From the NCBI GenBank assembly GCA_963693365.1, contig CAVNZM010000002.1, positions 186,001-250,000 of the forward strand: a stretch of DNA of 64,000 nt, read 5' to 3'. The notes beneath the pieces were generated by a model. It had not been told where the DNA came from. It ran no database searches and saw only the letters and a program-made list of their open reading frames with translations. The translations under genes were made by a program, and so were the position numbers. This DNA is from Amoebidium appalachense (lineage: Eukaryota; Ichthyosporea). Positions 20,119-40,151 of this stretch are shown one piece after another (position 1 is the stretch's first letter; each line of letters begins with the position of its first letter).

Positions 20119-21389
20119 AGTGCAATAATAACGTTGTTTCTGTCACCATATCTTACCACATTCTGATTGGAGGGGAAAGGGAGGTGTAGGCCACGGATGC
20201 AGGTGCTCCTACTACTTCATTACGACAAACAGTTACTAGTGACCAGCCCTACACTTCAAATAAGTGCTCCGTGCTATTGAACCCATCACCTCCCCTTCCA
20301 AATGCCCCCCCCCCCCCCCCCTTTCCCCCACTCTTTCTCAACTCTCAAAACCAACTGTATGTCTCTCCACCAACTGGACCACCCACCTATATACGACGCG
20401 CTTGCACCAAACTGCTCGGCCATAAGTGCGGCAAATCCTTGTCTCACATCGCAGGCATTTGGATCCATCGTCCAGAAGCTCATAGGGCCTGACACAGGCC
20501 CCAACACGCCAAACGCCACCGTGTCTGAGTCTCCTACATACTCGATACTGCGCTGCTTTCTTTCTGTCGTGTGCAGCTGGGCGTTGCTTTCCACCACAAA
20601 CCCAAAAAACGTGACGGGGCCGAACGAGCTCAACACCCCCTTGACCTCGGGCTCGGTGCGCTTGCACAGAGTCACAGTGGTGCATGTTGCACGATCCAGG
20701 TTCTCAACGAGAACAAGCGTCTGCAGGGTGCCGTGTGTAAGCAAGTGCAGTCACAGTCACAGAACGGAACTGAGCTAGGTAGATGATACCGTATAAGAGT
20801 AACATAACCTGGACGCAGGCACTACTGCTTGGTTCTGCCAGCTCGAAGCCTCATCTGAGAGTGGTAGAGCACAGATGACGGCCAGCCTGCTAAGCTGCCA
20901 GCTGCCCACAAGGAATAAATTATAAATTACGCTCTCCGTTCCTAATCCCTACTTGCAATAAGCTGTCGGGTGTCTACTGTAACAGAAATCGTGCTGCTTT
21001 GAACCCATTAAATGGTGCAATGCCAACGGGCCATATACCAAGAGAACACTCTTCAATAAAAACCTCTTGCCCTCAGCAAGCACAACCCTCACCTGCTCGT
21101 CGTATCCCGCCTCCACGCTGCGCCTTGGCACGCCGTCCACCAGCACAGTGAACAGGCTGCCACCGCCCCTGAGGGTAGCCGCCACATACGCGCTGCCCGT
21201 GACCGTCACCGAGACAGACACCCCCGCCCAGTCATACACTAGACACTCACGTGTGCCCCTGCCAAGTTGTATCCGCCCCTCCACAGCCACGGCTGGGTTC
21301 AGCGCACCCACCAGGCGCCCGGGTGGCGGGGAGCCACATGCCTCGGGCATGACTAGGGCACCACAGCACATACCCAGCCAGCCCGACAT
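19214..21389 (-). CDS. CE2-type SGNH/GDSL carbohydrate esterase
   Basis: Predicted acetyl-esterase of carbohydrate esterase family 2, which removes acetyl groups from polysaccharides. Exons: 21389-21093, 20720-20387, 19869-19214 (TAA). They total 1287 nt, 428 residues, with matching phases. The N-terminal beta-rich domain (about 35-125) carries EGRIQLG, VYDWAGVS, VLVDGVPR and the KRTEPE motif typical of CE2. The catalytic domain begins at RSIEYVGDSDT, with the nucleophile Ser near residue 164, then has DLVVLHCGGNDFF (oxyanion-hole GxND block), and ends with MMHWGPSGH, where His near residue 361 should be catalytic. The position that is often Asp two residues before this His is Met, so the enzyme may use a Ser-His dyad, as described for some CE2 members. 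No clear signal peptide follows the ATG at 21387-21389, so an upstream exon is possible. Substrate specificity cannot be read from the sequence. Confidence 0.8.
20047..20117 (+). repeat. G71 homopolymer preceded by T-rich tract
   Basis: An uninterrupted run of 71 G follows a T-rich stretch (about 20009-20046), which itself follows a (TG)n array. It lies upstream of the 19869 exon in an esterase intron. It has extreme G-quadruplex potential, and its length is probably only approximate in the assembly. Confidence 0.85.
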
Positions 21390-22722
21390 TTTACCCGAGC
21401 CAGAGCCACGGCTCGAGCGTGGCTTGGACCACACAGGAGGAGGGGCACTCGATGTTGCGTGCTACCTTGCTAATACCTGAGTTTCCCAAAAGATGCAGAC
21501 AGCACCTAAGCTAAATGCATATCTACAGTAGTTCAAGTCAACATGCATGCAAGTAAGGAACTGATAAATATCACTTTTAAAGCCCTCAGACCGTCTCTCA
21601 CGCCTCACGCCCTCATGTTGGTCTCCGCCCAGTTCTTCACAGTAGGGGTTTTTGTATTTTCTTCTCTGAGATATCTGTGATATCTCCGGCTTGCTTCTCT
21701 TTCATGAGCCTATCAATAAAGCCATTTTAAAAAAAAACAGTTCTTCACACTGCGTCGTAGCTGCGACTGAACGGCATCTCTTGCATCCCCCAAGACATTC
21801 TGCATTCGAATTGACCTGGCTCTATATACTCAAGAATTCTTAAAATACTGCTTTCCAAACCTGAAAATCCAGATTATGTACTATGTAGAGCTGTAAGCAT
21901 TCACAAAGTTCGTCAAAACAAATGGCCAATCATCACTTTCATCACAGTATTATTTAATTTCTATGTACTGTAACATGTTAGACATACAGCACGCGGTCAC
22001 AAACCCAACAAACTTTCAACTAACTTCTGGGTCATCACAATTTCACAAAACAACCTTTCTCCGGAGACCAGGGGGAACTCACAGAGCTACTAAACTTTAA
22101 GCCTATTTTGATTGGCGGGTATATAATCTATTAGATCTTCCAAAACTCCAACGTATGCGGGGTGCATGTAAATAAGACTAAATTCCAGAGCCCCTAAGTC
22201 AAGACAGGCGCTCAGGAGCCTCAGTTAGCTCAGTCAAGCCTTGGTTTGACCATAATCGTTCTATAAGAACCCTCTTATTTAATCATTACCTGAATTTTAC
22301 GGGTTATTGAGGCTTTGTTATGTGTCGTATGTACATACAAAATTATAATGCATATACGACATTTAAATTTATGTCAAAAGAAAAAATATATGTTTACCAG
22401 GTCGGCTGTACATGAGTTTGGGGGGCTTCGCCCGGCAATTCGGCTTTGATGACGTTGCACTGAGTCACTGAAGCAGGCTTATATCAGCTCAAGCCTCACA
22501 GCTCTCACAGGCATCCGATTATCACCGAGGCGACCGTCATGCATTGACGGGCTTCTGTTTTCTCTAATTAAAGTTTCTTTATATTATACCCACGCTCACC
22601 CTGTATTTCTTAAATGTATGCAATGCTTCAATTCCATCAAATACCTGCACAGCAGCGATAACGTCATCCGGGTTGCCAGACGGGATTTACAGGATATTTA
22701 TACGCAGGCCATAGCTCAGTGT
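21390..22722. other. AT-richer spacer upstream of esterase gene
   Basis: This AT-richer region lacks the CA arrays seen elsewhere. An AATAAA followed by a short A run lies at about 21713-21739 (+), as in a retroposed 3' end. The stretch borders the transposon nest that starts at 22723. I found no convincing coding exon and no RNA gene. Confidence 0.45.
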
Positions 22723-22764
22723 ATGCTAGCCTCTGCTTACCCATAATATGGTGTCATATACTAC

Positions 22765-22959
22765 GGGGTTTACGCTGTTTACTCGAGGCAAAGAGAACCA
22801 GTCTCAGGTATGGGGGGGGGGGGTTTGCTCGGAATATCCCCTCAGCGGTATATCATGATCACGTACATAGATGTCGGGTGGTGACTATATATCAGGGTTT
22901 ACTTTCTCTGCGAGACACCATAAAGACTACAAGGAGAAATCAATTAGTTGGGGTTCCCC

Positions 22960-23035
<76 letters not shown>

Positions 23036-23067
23036 GGGCTCCCCTCGGGACACTCGGTATCAGCTGG

Positions 23068-23069
<2 letters not shown>
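22765..23069 (-). repeat. Dispersed repeat copy A, 3' flank of LINE
   Basis: Read on the minus strand, this segment starts at the (CA)n array behind the LINE stop codon, passes GATACCGAGTGTCCC, an A run of about 70, then CGGGGAACCCCAACTAATT, and ends at GTAAACCCC. The same order with high identity occurs on the plus strand at 45557-45809. The shared sequence continues on both sides of the A run, so that run is internal to the repeat as present here. Confidence 0.75.

Positions 23070-23135
<66 letters not shown>
22963..23135 (+). repeat. T run of about 70 and (TG)n array inside the dispersed repeat
   Basis: T run at 22963-23031, then about 38 bases of unique sequence, then TG dinucleotides at 23070-23135. 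On the LINE's strand this is (CA)n followed by a poly(A) run. Confidence 0.9.
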
Positions 23136-23138
<3 letters not shown>

Positions 23139-23142
23139 TGCG

Positions 23143-24637
23143 CTATAATTTTGTAGTGATGTGTTTCTCAAGCCAATCAATACATCTAATAAACAGGTCG
23201 TAGTTACGCGTGTTTAGTATAAAATCAAGGATGTTGTAATTTACAGGTAGGCTATCTTTCTGGGTGTCTGTTGTGAATGTGACGTGTGTGTGTTGCGGTA
23301 TTATGTGGTCTATCAAACTACATTTGGCGATACATGACCGGTTAAACTGGTGTGTGTGTGTGTTGTTTGGGCATGCAAATGATGCCACCTTATACTTATT
23401 AGATCTCCACTGTATAGCACGTGTACAGTAAAAGCGTGGTAATTGATCAATAATACCATCAGCTAGAGAAAGACCAGTTCTACAGGAAGGTAATATGTAT
23501 TTAGGTGTTATACACTTGCGAGTGCCATATTTGGCAATATGGTTGAGGCGGTCAGTATATATAAAACGAGACATAAGGCTTAGTTTTTCAAGGTGTATGC
23601 TTTCATCGGGTCTAGTGTCGTGTGGTATCTTTTTCCATTTGTTATATTGCGTGATTATCTTGTGATTGTGTACATGTTTAATAAGTAAGTGGCAGTCCAA
23701 AGTCACACACACACTATTGCGGGGTTTATTTGTATTTGTGCCCAGGGGAGAAGGGGAGAGAGAGGGGAGGAAAGAGGGGAGAGGTGAGGAGGGGACAGGT
23801 CGGATAGAGAAGAGAGGGTGGGAGGGCAAATACTTCTTTAAGCGGCTTATGTGCTTATTGAATTTCAGCGCGAGATAGGATACTCTAGCAGCTATTGGGA
23901 CCAGACCATATATCGAGAGCGTTACAGGCCCAGGTTTACAACAGTTGTTAGATAGAAAGGAGGCAACTTCTGCTTCAAGGAAATTTGCCAAGGGTTTAAG
24001 CGCTCTAGTTCTCTCTTTCTTGATCCAAGCGGCGAGAAGGGGTAAACCATATTCACATGCCGGGAAGACAAAAGTGCGAATAAATGTAAGTCTAATAGAA
24101 GGATGGAGGGGTGTGTCTTTAAAAATATTAGCCGAGAAGAAAGCTAACCGCTTACGAGCCAACTCTACCCTCTTTTCGACCATATGGGGAAACATAACAC
24201 CAACAGAATCAACCGGAACACCAAGATATTTGTATTCTGGAACTATAGGTACAGGTTTAGATGATAATGTAAATGTGTGTAAATTGTTAGCTATATCAGG
24301 TACAAGAACACCACATTTGTCTATGTTAAGGATCATAAGGTTTGCCTTGCACCACTCTGACACTACATCGAACAATCTTTGCAGGCGTCTAGGGGTACGG
24401 GCAAGGAGGGACAGATCATCAGCATAGAGAAGTGCAGGCGGAAAGTTATTAATAGGGTCATCGTTTTCGGCGTAAATCTTGACAGCCAAATCATCTATAA
24501 ATAGGTTAAACAAAAAGGGGCTAAGCAATGAACCCTGCAAGAGACCTCTAGTACGAGCAAAACCATATGAAAGATGCCCATTAACCACAGCTCTACCATA
24601 GGTTTGAGACAAGAGTGCTTCTAACAGAACACCAATG
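23143..24637 (-). mobile_element. Non-LTR (LINE) reverse transcriptase, 5'-truncated
   Basis: A single open frame of almost 500 codons ends in TAG at 23143-23145. It starts inside the palm of a reverse transcriptase: GLLQGSLLSPFLFNLFIDDL followed by the catalytic YADD box (LLYADDLSLLA). After the thumb region it continues for about 300 residues with no recognisable RNase H. Finger motifs and any endonuclease are missing, because the frame stops at the MITE border (24638). No stop or frameshift interrupts the preserved part, suggesting a fairly recent insertion. It is probably a dead fragment, since the 5' part is absent. It is a retrotransposon of the host genome, with no sign of LTRs or of gag or envelope genes. 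Confidence 0.85.
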
Positions 24638-24799
24638 CTACGATGGCGCTCATTGTTGCGGGTTTACACACTTTTTATTGCGTGGACATTGCCGGAGGCC
24701 CAGCCACCGTTCGGCCTACTGCGTTTTCCAGCGCAGCCAATCAAATGCAGCCAGTGACATATGTACATGCGCGCTAGGCAACAATGAGCGCCATCGTAG
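24638..24799. mobile_element. MITE-like element with 21-bp perfect terminal inverted repeats
   Basis: Bases 24638-24658 are the exact reverse complement of 24779-24799, giving a 162-bp element with no coding capacity. It abuts the truncated LINE frame on its left. I see no clear target duplication around it. The size and perfect ends fit a miniature inverted-repeat transposable element. Confidence 0.65.
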
Positions 24800-24857
24800 T
24801 ATATGACACCCCTATTACATATTATGGGTAAGCAGATCTAGAGGCTAGCATCGGTAG

Positions 24858-24985
24858 CATTGTTGCTTAGCATGTACATATGTCACTGGCTGCATTTGAT
24901 TGGCTGCGCTGGAAAACGCAGTATGCCGTCATAGGCCGTCGAATGTGGCTGGCAGTGTCCACGCAATAAAAAGTGTGTAAACCCC
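24858..24985. repeat. Second, inverted copy of the MITE interior
   Basis: This segment is the diverged reverse complement of about 24654-24783. It shares the block TTTTCCAGCGCAGCCAATCA and the stretch ending GTGTGTAAACCC, but lacks the outer part of the 21-bp ends. With the intact copy it forms an arm-spacer-arm palindrome of roughly 330 bp that could fold into a large hairpin. Confidence 0.6.
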
Positions 24986-25152
24986 ACCCAGATCAGTGAA
25001 TGTCGGCGACAAGCTTCGCGGCGCGGCGCCAGTGTGATCACCGTTGGCAACTGAAACATGAAAAATCGTCGATTGTAACATGCAAAAGAAAAAGGGCTTG
25101 GTGAGACAGCTCGAATAATTTTCTAAATCATTTTTTTTTTATAAAACATGAT

Positions 25153-25204
<52 letters not shown>

Positions 25205-25723
25205 TTTGGTTCGTTTGTTTGAGACATAACCCCATAACCCCTAATATTTTGTCGGCAACAAAGTTTTTTTTTGGATTTATACCCTACTTGAGCATGTACG
25301 GATCGCCGCGATCCCACCGGGGCTTCAATCCAGGTGGTGCTGTTTTAGCCAATCTAAACCAGCGCTCATTTTTGCACGCCTGTTCTTATTGGTTGTGAAG
25401 ATTTTTCGAGCCGATCCACGAATCAGTGCAAGCCCGATTAGATGGAGGTAAGGCTCACTCAAATCTTCCGTTTCCCCCGTTAGTGTGTGCAAAAAAAGTC
25501 TATGTGACAAGGTGTATTTGGCACTTCAAAAAGTTTAGACGAGTTTGTGGGCGAAGACGTTCGCACGTAGCTCATTTGTGATAGGAGTTCATTTTAGCTG
25601 TAAATTTTAGCTGTAAAATTGCTAGCTAGTTAGCATTCGTAGGGTGTGTTCTGCAGAGTCGAGTTGGCCAGCTCCGTTGGATTTCAACTGATACACTTCA
25701 CAGGGAGGTCCGCCACCGGCACC
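24986..25723. other. Spacer upstream of the PAK gene
   Basis: This stretch holds a G50 run (25153-25202) preceded by a T run, then about 500 bases of ordinary sequence that should contain the PAK promoter and 5' UTR. I see no TATA box close to the start and no coding exon. Confidence 0.45.
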
Positions 25724-33895
<8,172 letters not shown>

Positions 33896-34293
33896 CAGCA
33901 CAAATTTCAAGGAATTAAGGGGATGTGGAGCATTGCACGTGCTGTATAATCACGTGACAAGACAAACACGTGGCACACTGCATGCACACACACATGCACG
34001 TGTCGCTCTGTTTTGGCCTTAGCACGTGAGAGCACTGTGCATCTTCATAGTCGACGCATGAACGCACTTACACTAACACACATACGTTGTGCACGTGCAT
34101 GCAGCACTGGTGTTGCATGCGCACACAACACTGTATTGCATGTAGAACAAACACATGATCATGCTGGGAACACGATACTTTTTGTACATTGCTCGTATTC
34201 TGGCTAGTTTATTCGTTTACCAACAGCTGTGTGAAATTCGAAATGATGAATTAAATGCCTTGCCCTGATGCAGCTCAATTTTATCAACGCGCA

Positions 34294-34330
<37 letters not shown>

Positions 34331-34332
34331 AC

Positions 34333-34365
<33 letters not shown>

Positions 34366-35509
34366 ACCTACCCACCCACCCAGTGGCCACCCACCCATCT
34401 ACCTTCCTCAAACCGCTTCTCTCGACACACACGCACACGTGTGCATGCACACGAACACACACACGCATGCTTGATATCAGGTGTTCAGAGCCCCTCCACT
34501 CATGCACCAAAGACGAAAGTGTGGGGAGAAGCACAACAGATACTCCACATTAGTCCGTACGACGAACCCTCTCTTACATTCTCTCGCATCTGATTGGACA
34601 AAACACGATCCGATGACGTAAAATCAGGGGGGAACGGTTCGATCCCCGAGCGACATACAAGGGGCCCTACAGCTGCGGGGTATTGGTGGGGCCGCCGCCC
34701 CCCATATCGGGCCCTGACACACATAGGGTTATGGTTATTGGGTGTACGTTTTTACTTCGGTGATAAATTCCAAATAATGTTTTTTTAGCGGTTTATGTGA
34801 GCGATCTCCCTATACCTAAGGGCCTCCGTCATATACGGACTTACCTCCACATTCTAATTTTTTTTCTTCTTGATATTATATTTACAACCCAGAAGAATGC
34901 CGCCCCGGACAATGCGCCCACGCTGGGTCAACCTCTTTGGCATATCTGGGAATTTACGCTTTGGGGGGATTGGCAATTGGTGGGTGAGGGTGGAGGGTGG
35001 AGTCCTTCTTATAAGTATGTTGACATCATTCTCCCCCCCCCCTTCCCCCTAGTGCACGTGAACCACCACCATCGCAGATACACGTGCACAGACGCGCACA
35101 CATTTTCAAGCAAAGTAGACATAGGTTTCCTAGGATATAGCCCGAGGCCTCGGCAGTAGGCGGGTAGGGTAATAGATTGAGCCTACAATAATACAGCTAG
35201 AGCACAGTGCAGGCTATGCCTTTCAGCGGTAGTATTAGACCGGGAATGACTGATTATGGGGTCGCCGTGGCAATAGGCGCATCCATAACTACGCCCGACA
35301 TGTAAAGGAAAGGGTTGAAGTCTATGTATAGTGTTCAATTGCAAGTTGGCACAGTGCACATCCGTATGCAATAGCGAACCACAATAACCATGAATTCTAT
35401 ACGCCAAATAGAAACAATCATTTCGGCGAGAGGTCGTTTGCCAAATTTGGTAAGCTGGTCATAGCTTCTCAAAAAAATTTGCTTACTAGGTCATCATTTG
35501 CTATGCCCC

Positions 35510-35565
<56 letters not shown>

Positions 35566-36488
35566 ACACACTCCAGAGTCTCTCTCTCTCTTTATCTCTC
35601 TAGAGCTCTCTCCCTGAACTCCCACCATCCCCACGGTGACCACCTGCGTGGCACCGCTCTTGGACCATACTTGAGCTGGGCTAAGCTTCGATGAAACAGT
35701 TCCAAAGTCATGTTGCATGTACAGTAGGTGAATGGCTGTATTCGTACATGTATACAGAATCTCAGCTCAAAATCTTCGCTCGTGTATATTACTACAAGCA
35801 AAGGAATCCCTTAGGCCATTCCATGGTGCAGGCACCCACCCCCCTCCCCCTCTCCTCCCCCCTGTGGCATGCAGGTCTGTAGCAGCACAGAGCAGCAGAC
35901 GTGTGATCGCAATAGGACCTACGGTGGCAGTCGTTCTGGGGGACCCGGTGCTGTTGCCGTTAACTAAATAGCCTGCCCGTGCATTCCCCCCCCCCCCGCC
36001 CCCCCCTTCCGGATCATCATGGGGTATGTGGGGCCGGCTACCCGGCCCACCATGCACGTGCACCCGCTGAGCGTAGCAGCAGCCTGCCATGCACACAGGG
36101 ACATGCCTGCGTATATCAGATCCAGGTGCGGTGTGTCCACCAGCAGCATCATGCACGCACCAAAGACACAGGGGCAATCTTTGTCCCCAACAGCAGCCCC
36201 CCCACAGTCTGTGGAGGGATTCTTTCGAATGGCACACACTTATGCGTATGATGCCATGTTTTGCTAGCACGTTGTACAGTGTATATTCTCAAGATTTATG
36301 GCAGCGCGCATTTGTTTGTACAACTGCTACGGTGTGCATAGCTCCTTTTATTCATTTTCCGGCCACGTTGTGTGTATCCACAGACACAAACTCATGCACA
36401 ATCACCTGCATACTTCACATCGCCACCATAACACGTGCACAGAGCACTACACTACTATTTACTGAATCATACAACCCACCCCCCCTGT
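33896..36488. other. Convergent spacer between PAK and PDI
   Basis: This 2.6-kb stretch holds a C run joined to an A run (34297-34361), complex sequence of possible transposon origin at 34550-35480, a C run with (CA)n at 35510-35570, and a GC-rich island at 35990-36270 that is open in several frames but matches nothing I recognise. A minus-strand frame at 35183-35407 contains CAYCHGDPIISH and HSLHC, loosely like the CCHC knuckle of LINE C-termini. That is too weak to call. Confidence 0.4.
36347..36352 (-). terminator. Poly(A) signal AATAAA for the PDI gene
   Basis: The plus strand reads TTTATT, which is AATAAA on the minus strand, about 140 bases past the PDI stop codon at 36489-36491. The position fits a short 3' UTR. 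Confidence 0.55.
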
Positions 36489-38750
36489 CTACAATTCATC
36501 CCTGGGTGCCTCCTCCTCTACCGGCAACACCCCATCCTTCCCATCCCACCTGTCGGCCTTTTCAATCTTAGGCACGGTACGCAGGAGCCCTAGTGGCTCC
36601 TTGCCACTCAGCAAACCAGTCAGGAACAAACTAATGTGCTCGGAGTCAAAGGCCTGCCGCATGTTAGCAACCTTCTCCTTGCTCACACTCACAGCTGCTA
36701 GGGCCGGGAAACCAGCCCCTCCAAGATCCAACTTCTGCTCCACATCGGGCTGCTTGCCGGCCTCAGTCCACAGCCAGCGGAAGGGCCGCATCTTATGCTT
36801 GTCGGCCAGTTTCTGCAGCATCTTAATGGTGGTCTTCCTCTCCTTGGCACTGCTATCGAGGATGTGAGGCAGCACCGTCACAATGCAGATGGCCCCCTTG
36901 GCACCACACTGCTCCTCCCACACCGCTGCATCCAACAACTCTGTGACCTCTGGTGGGGGTGTGTTCTTGCTGGCCAACTCCTTGCCGTAGGAGACAATGT
37001 CGCTGGTCTCTCTCCCACCCTGGTAGTCCTCTGGCGCATTCTTGTTGGCCCCAAACACCTTAATGGTGGGGTAGCCCCTGACGCCATATTTGGCCGCCAG
37101 TTGCTGGTGCACGGTGGCATCAACTGCGCCCAACCGTACGCTGCCCTTAAGCTCGGTGGCTGCTGCGGCCCAGTGGGGTTCAAGGTTCTTGCAATGGCCA
37201 CACCTTAAGGGGGGAGGGGGTTAGATATTGCCCATGGGTGTAGGTTGTGTGTGTAGAAAAATTTCGCTCTCGACAGTCCAGACCCTCCTCCCCCCCCCCC
37301 CCCCCCCCCCCCCCCCCACACACACACACCCACTCACACAGCAACCCTTGCTTTTTTTCCTCATCAGGCCCAGTGCTGCAAACACACACATGTTCACCAA
37401 ACCGACCCAAAGCCGCATAGAAGAGGCTGCCAGTCCACCAAGACCCGGCAGCACACACACATTTCTAACACAGGTCAGACCCCTCCTCCTCCCCCCCTCT
37501 CCCTCTCTCCCCCCTTCTCCCCGGGCCTCTGTCCCATGCACACAGGCTACAGTTCCATGCTCTGACATGCTCTATGCATCTACATGCCATGTGGTGTGGC
37601 ACGATGAAGGAGAAGGGTGGATGGCGCCAGTGGTGGTGGTGGGGAAGGGGAGGAAAAGGGGGGGGGGGGGGCATTGACATACCAGGGAGCAAAGAACTCG
37701 ACCATCCAGATGTCGCCACTCTTCATCACCAACTCATCGAAGTTATCTCCTGTCAGCTCCACCACATCCCCCTTGCCCCCCTTCTTGTCCCCACTGCCAC
37801 CACTGCTGCCACCACTCGAACTCTTCCCACCCATACGGGCCATTACCACATTTCGTGCCTCCCTGAGGGATGCTTCAACCATGCCTTTGGCTGTGCGCTC
37901 GCTGTTATAGTCGATGGGCTTTTTCTTGTCTGCTCCAAAAATCTGAAGAGGGCATATGGTATGAGCGGGTAATGGAGTGAGAGAAAACATGTGTTTATGT
38001 GGTGGTTAAGTTGAAGGGGTGGATGGTATATGGGATGTGATTGAATACATGTCACACGGGTTATCTATGAGATCACACGAGCACCATTGGGGGTTATGGT
38101 GTTCCAGCAGTCGGATACATGTGCGGGGTGAAGCGAGAGGTATGTGAATGGATGAGCAGAGGGTTTCTCGTGTGTGTGTGCGCCGGGGGTGGGGGGGGGG
38201 TGGGGGGAGGGGAGGGGGGGAGGGGGGAGGGGGGAAGGGGGGGGCGGGCATGCATGTGTATGCAGGCATCTTGTTGTGTGTATGTGTGCGTGTTGTTGCA
38301 AGTGTGTGTTCATGCGTGTTTGTGCGAAGAGGGGAAGAGGGGGGAGGGGGGGGGGGGGGGGGGGGGGGGTGGCTGTTGGAGGGGGAGGGGGGAAAGAGAG
38401 GAAGGGGGCTGCAACTTGCTAAACACCGAGTTTATCAACCAACAGCATCGTCTAGGGTCTAGGGACACGTGTGTGTGTGTGTAGAGGTACCTAAGGGGGA
38501 GAAGAGAAGACTTGTGTCTGCACGCACTAGAGCGCAAGGTGTGAGGGGGGTTCGTGCATCCTCCCTCAGCCATTAACCAACCGAATACCCAGCATTGCCG
38601 ACGTGTGGTCTCATGAGGTAAAAGTGGTTGGAAGGGGGAGGGGGAAGGGGGTAGGGGGGAGGGGGGAAATGGGCCGTGTGTGGGATCCAAGTAACAAAAA
38701 TGTAATACAAAACGAGGGCAAGTATGGGCCTGAGGCTTTAGGGGAAGCGG

Positions 38751-38791
<41 letters not shown>

Positions 38792-39606
38792 TGTGTGTGT
38801 GTGTGTTTTTTTAGGTGTGTAAGAGAGAGTGGTTGACTGTTGTTTTTGGGAGTTGGGTTTTTGGAAGATCTGGGGAAAGTGAGGGGGGGGGGGGGGGGGG
38901 GGGGGGAGTGGGTAGGGAGGTATACTTTGATTGTGGGGAAACCCTGAATGCCGTATGGTGCACCGAGACTCTGGTGCTTGTCCATGTCCACGGCACCAAC
39001 ATTGACCACCCCCTTCAGGGCCTTGGCTACTTTGGTGTATTCGGGTACAAGGTTGCGGCAGTGCCCACACCTGTATAGAGGATGGGGTTAGAATCTAGTA
39101 GACACATAGTAATAGCTCAAATAAAATAGACCAGGGCAGATGAAAAAGGGGCAGGGGGAGGGGGAGGGGGGGGGAGGGGAGGAAGAGGGGGAGAAGAGAG
39201 AGACGGAGGGGAGGGTTAGGAACGTGGTACACAGCAAGAGGTGGCATAGATACTGGACAAAATGAGCAGCCACACAGAGCATTAACTCGGGTGGTGGAGG
39301 CCACCAATGAATGAGGAAGGGGAAGGAGGGAGGGGGAGGAAGAGGTGGAAAAGGAGTTGAAGCAAAGCAAAGAAGAAATGCAAAAGAGAGAAGGGAGGGA
39401 GGGGGTTGGGATGGGGGGGGGGGGGGGGGGGGAGAAGGGGGTGGGGGGGGGGGGGGGGGGGGTTACAGAAAGACTACAATAAATCACAACGAGAGAAGGC
39501 GGCTGGAAAAGGGGGACAGAGAAAACAAAAAAACAAAACACTCTTTAACTCTTGTTTTGCTGACAGAATGAACGTCGGTGGGCGGGCGGGCATGAGGGAG
39601 GTGTGT

Positions 39607-39637
<31 letters not shown>

Positions 39638-40120
39638 GGAAGGGGGGGGGGGAGGGTTGTTTTGTGAGAATAGGGTACCATGGTGCGTAGAACTCCACCA
39701 ACCACACGCCATCCCCCTTGAGGACCTTCTTGTCGAAGTTCTCAGGTGTCAGGTCCACCACCCCACTGCCCCTATCATACAGGGCATGCACCCCACTGGC
39801 TAGCAACAGCCCAACAACTGGGGGGAAAGGAGGGTTGGTGAAAGAAGACAGAGAGGGTGGGGAGAGGGGCGGAGGGGAGGAAGGGGGGAGGGGGGGGGGG
39901 AGGGGGGGGTGATGGGTGAGAGGGTGCTGGGGAGGGGGCTGAACTGAGGGTTGCCGAATTGAAGAAGCAGGGTGCAGCAGAGAAACCAGCAGCAACAGCG
40001 ATGGGAGTGAGTTCAGAGAAGTTGGGGAGAGGTGAGCGGAGAAAAGGGGGGGGGGGGGGGGGGGCGGGGGGCAGGGGGGGGAAGGGGGGGGGGGGGGGGG
40101 GGGGAAGGGGGAGGGTGTGT

Positions 40121-40151
<31 letters not shown>

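Larger units (their letters stand above)
22723..24851. repeat. 2.1-kb unit bounded by inverted repeats around a LINE fragment
   Basis: Bases 22723-22764 recur in reverse complement at 24796-24851. They are identical except for an 8-base and a 4-base insertion in the right arm. Between the arms lie a shared dispersed repeat with an internal T/A run, a (TG)n array, the LINE reverse-transcriptase frame and a small MITE. The arms could be the ends of one composite element, or two copies of another repeat inserted in opposite orientation. Confidence 0.6.

Noticed and set aside
34630-34660. tRNA-like B box (GGTTCGATCCC)
   Set aside because: No A box, acceptor stem or cloverleaf could be formed around it. 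It is probably chance or part of a degenerate SINE.
35183-35407. Minus-strand frame with CAYC...H...C resembling a LINE zinc knuckle
   Set aside because: The spacing is only loosely similar, there is no ATG start, and no reverse-transcriptase motif is nearby.
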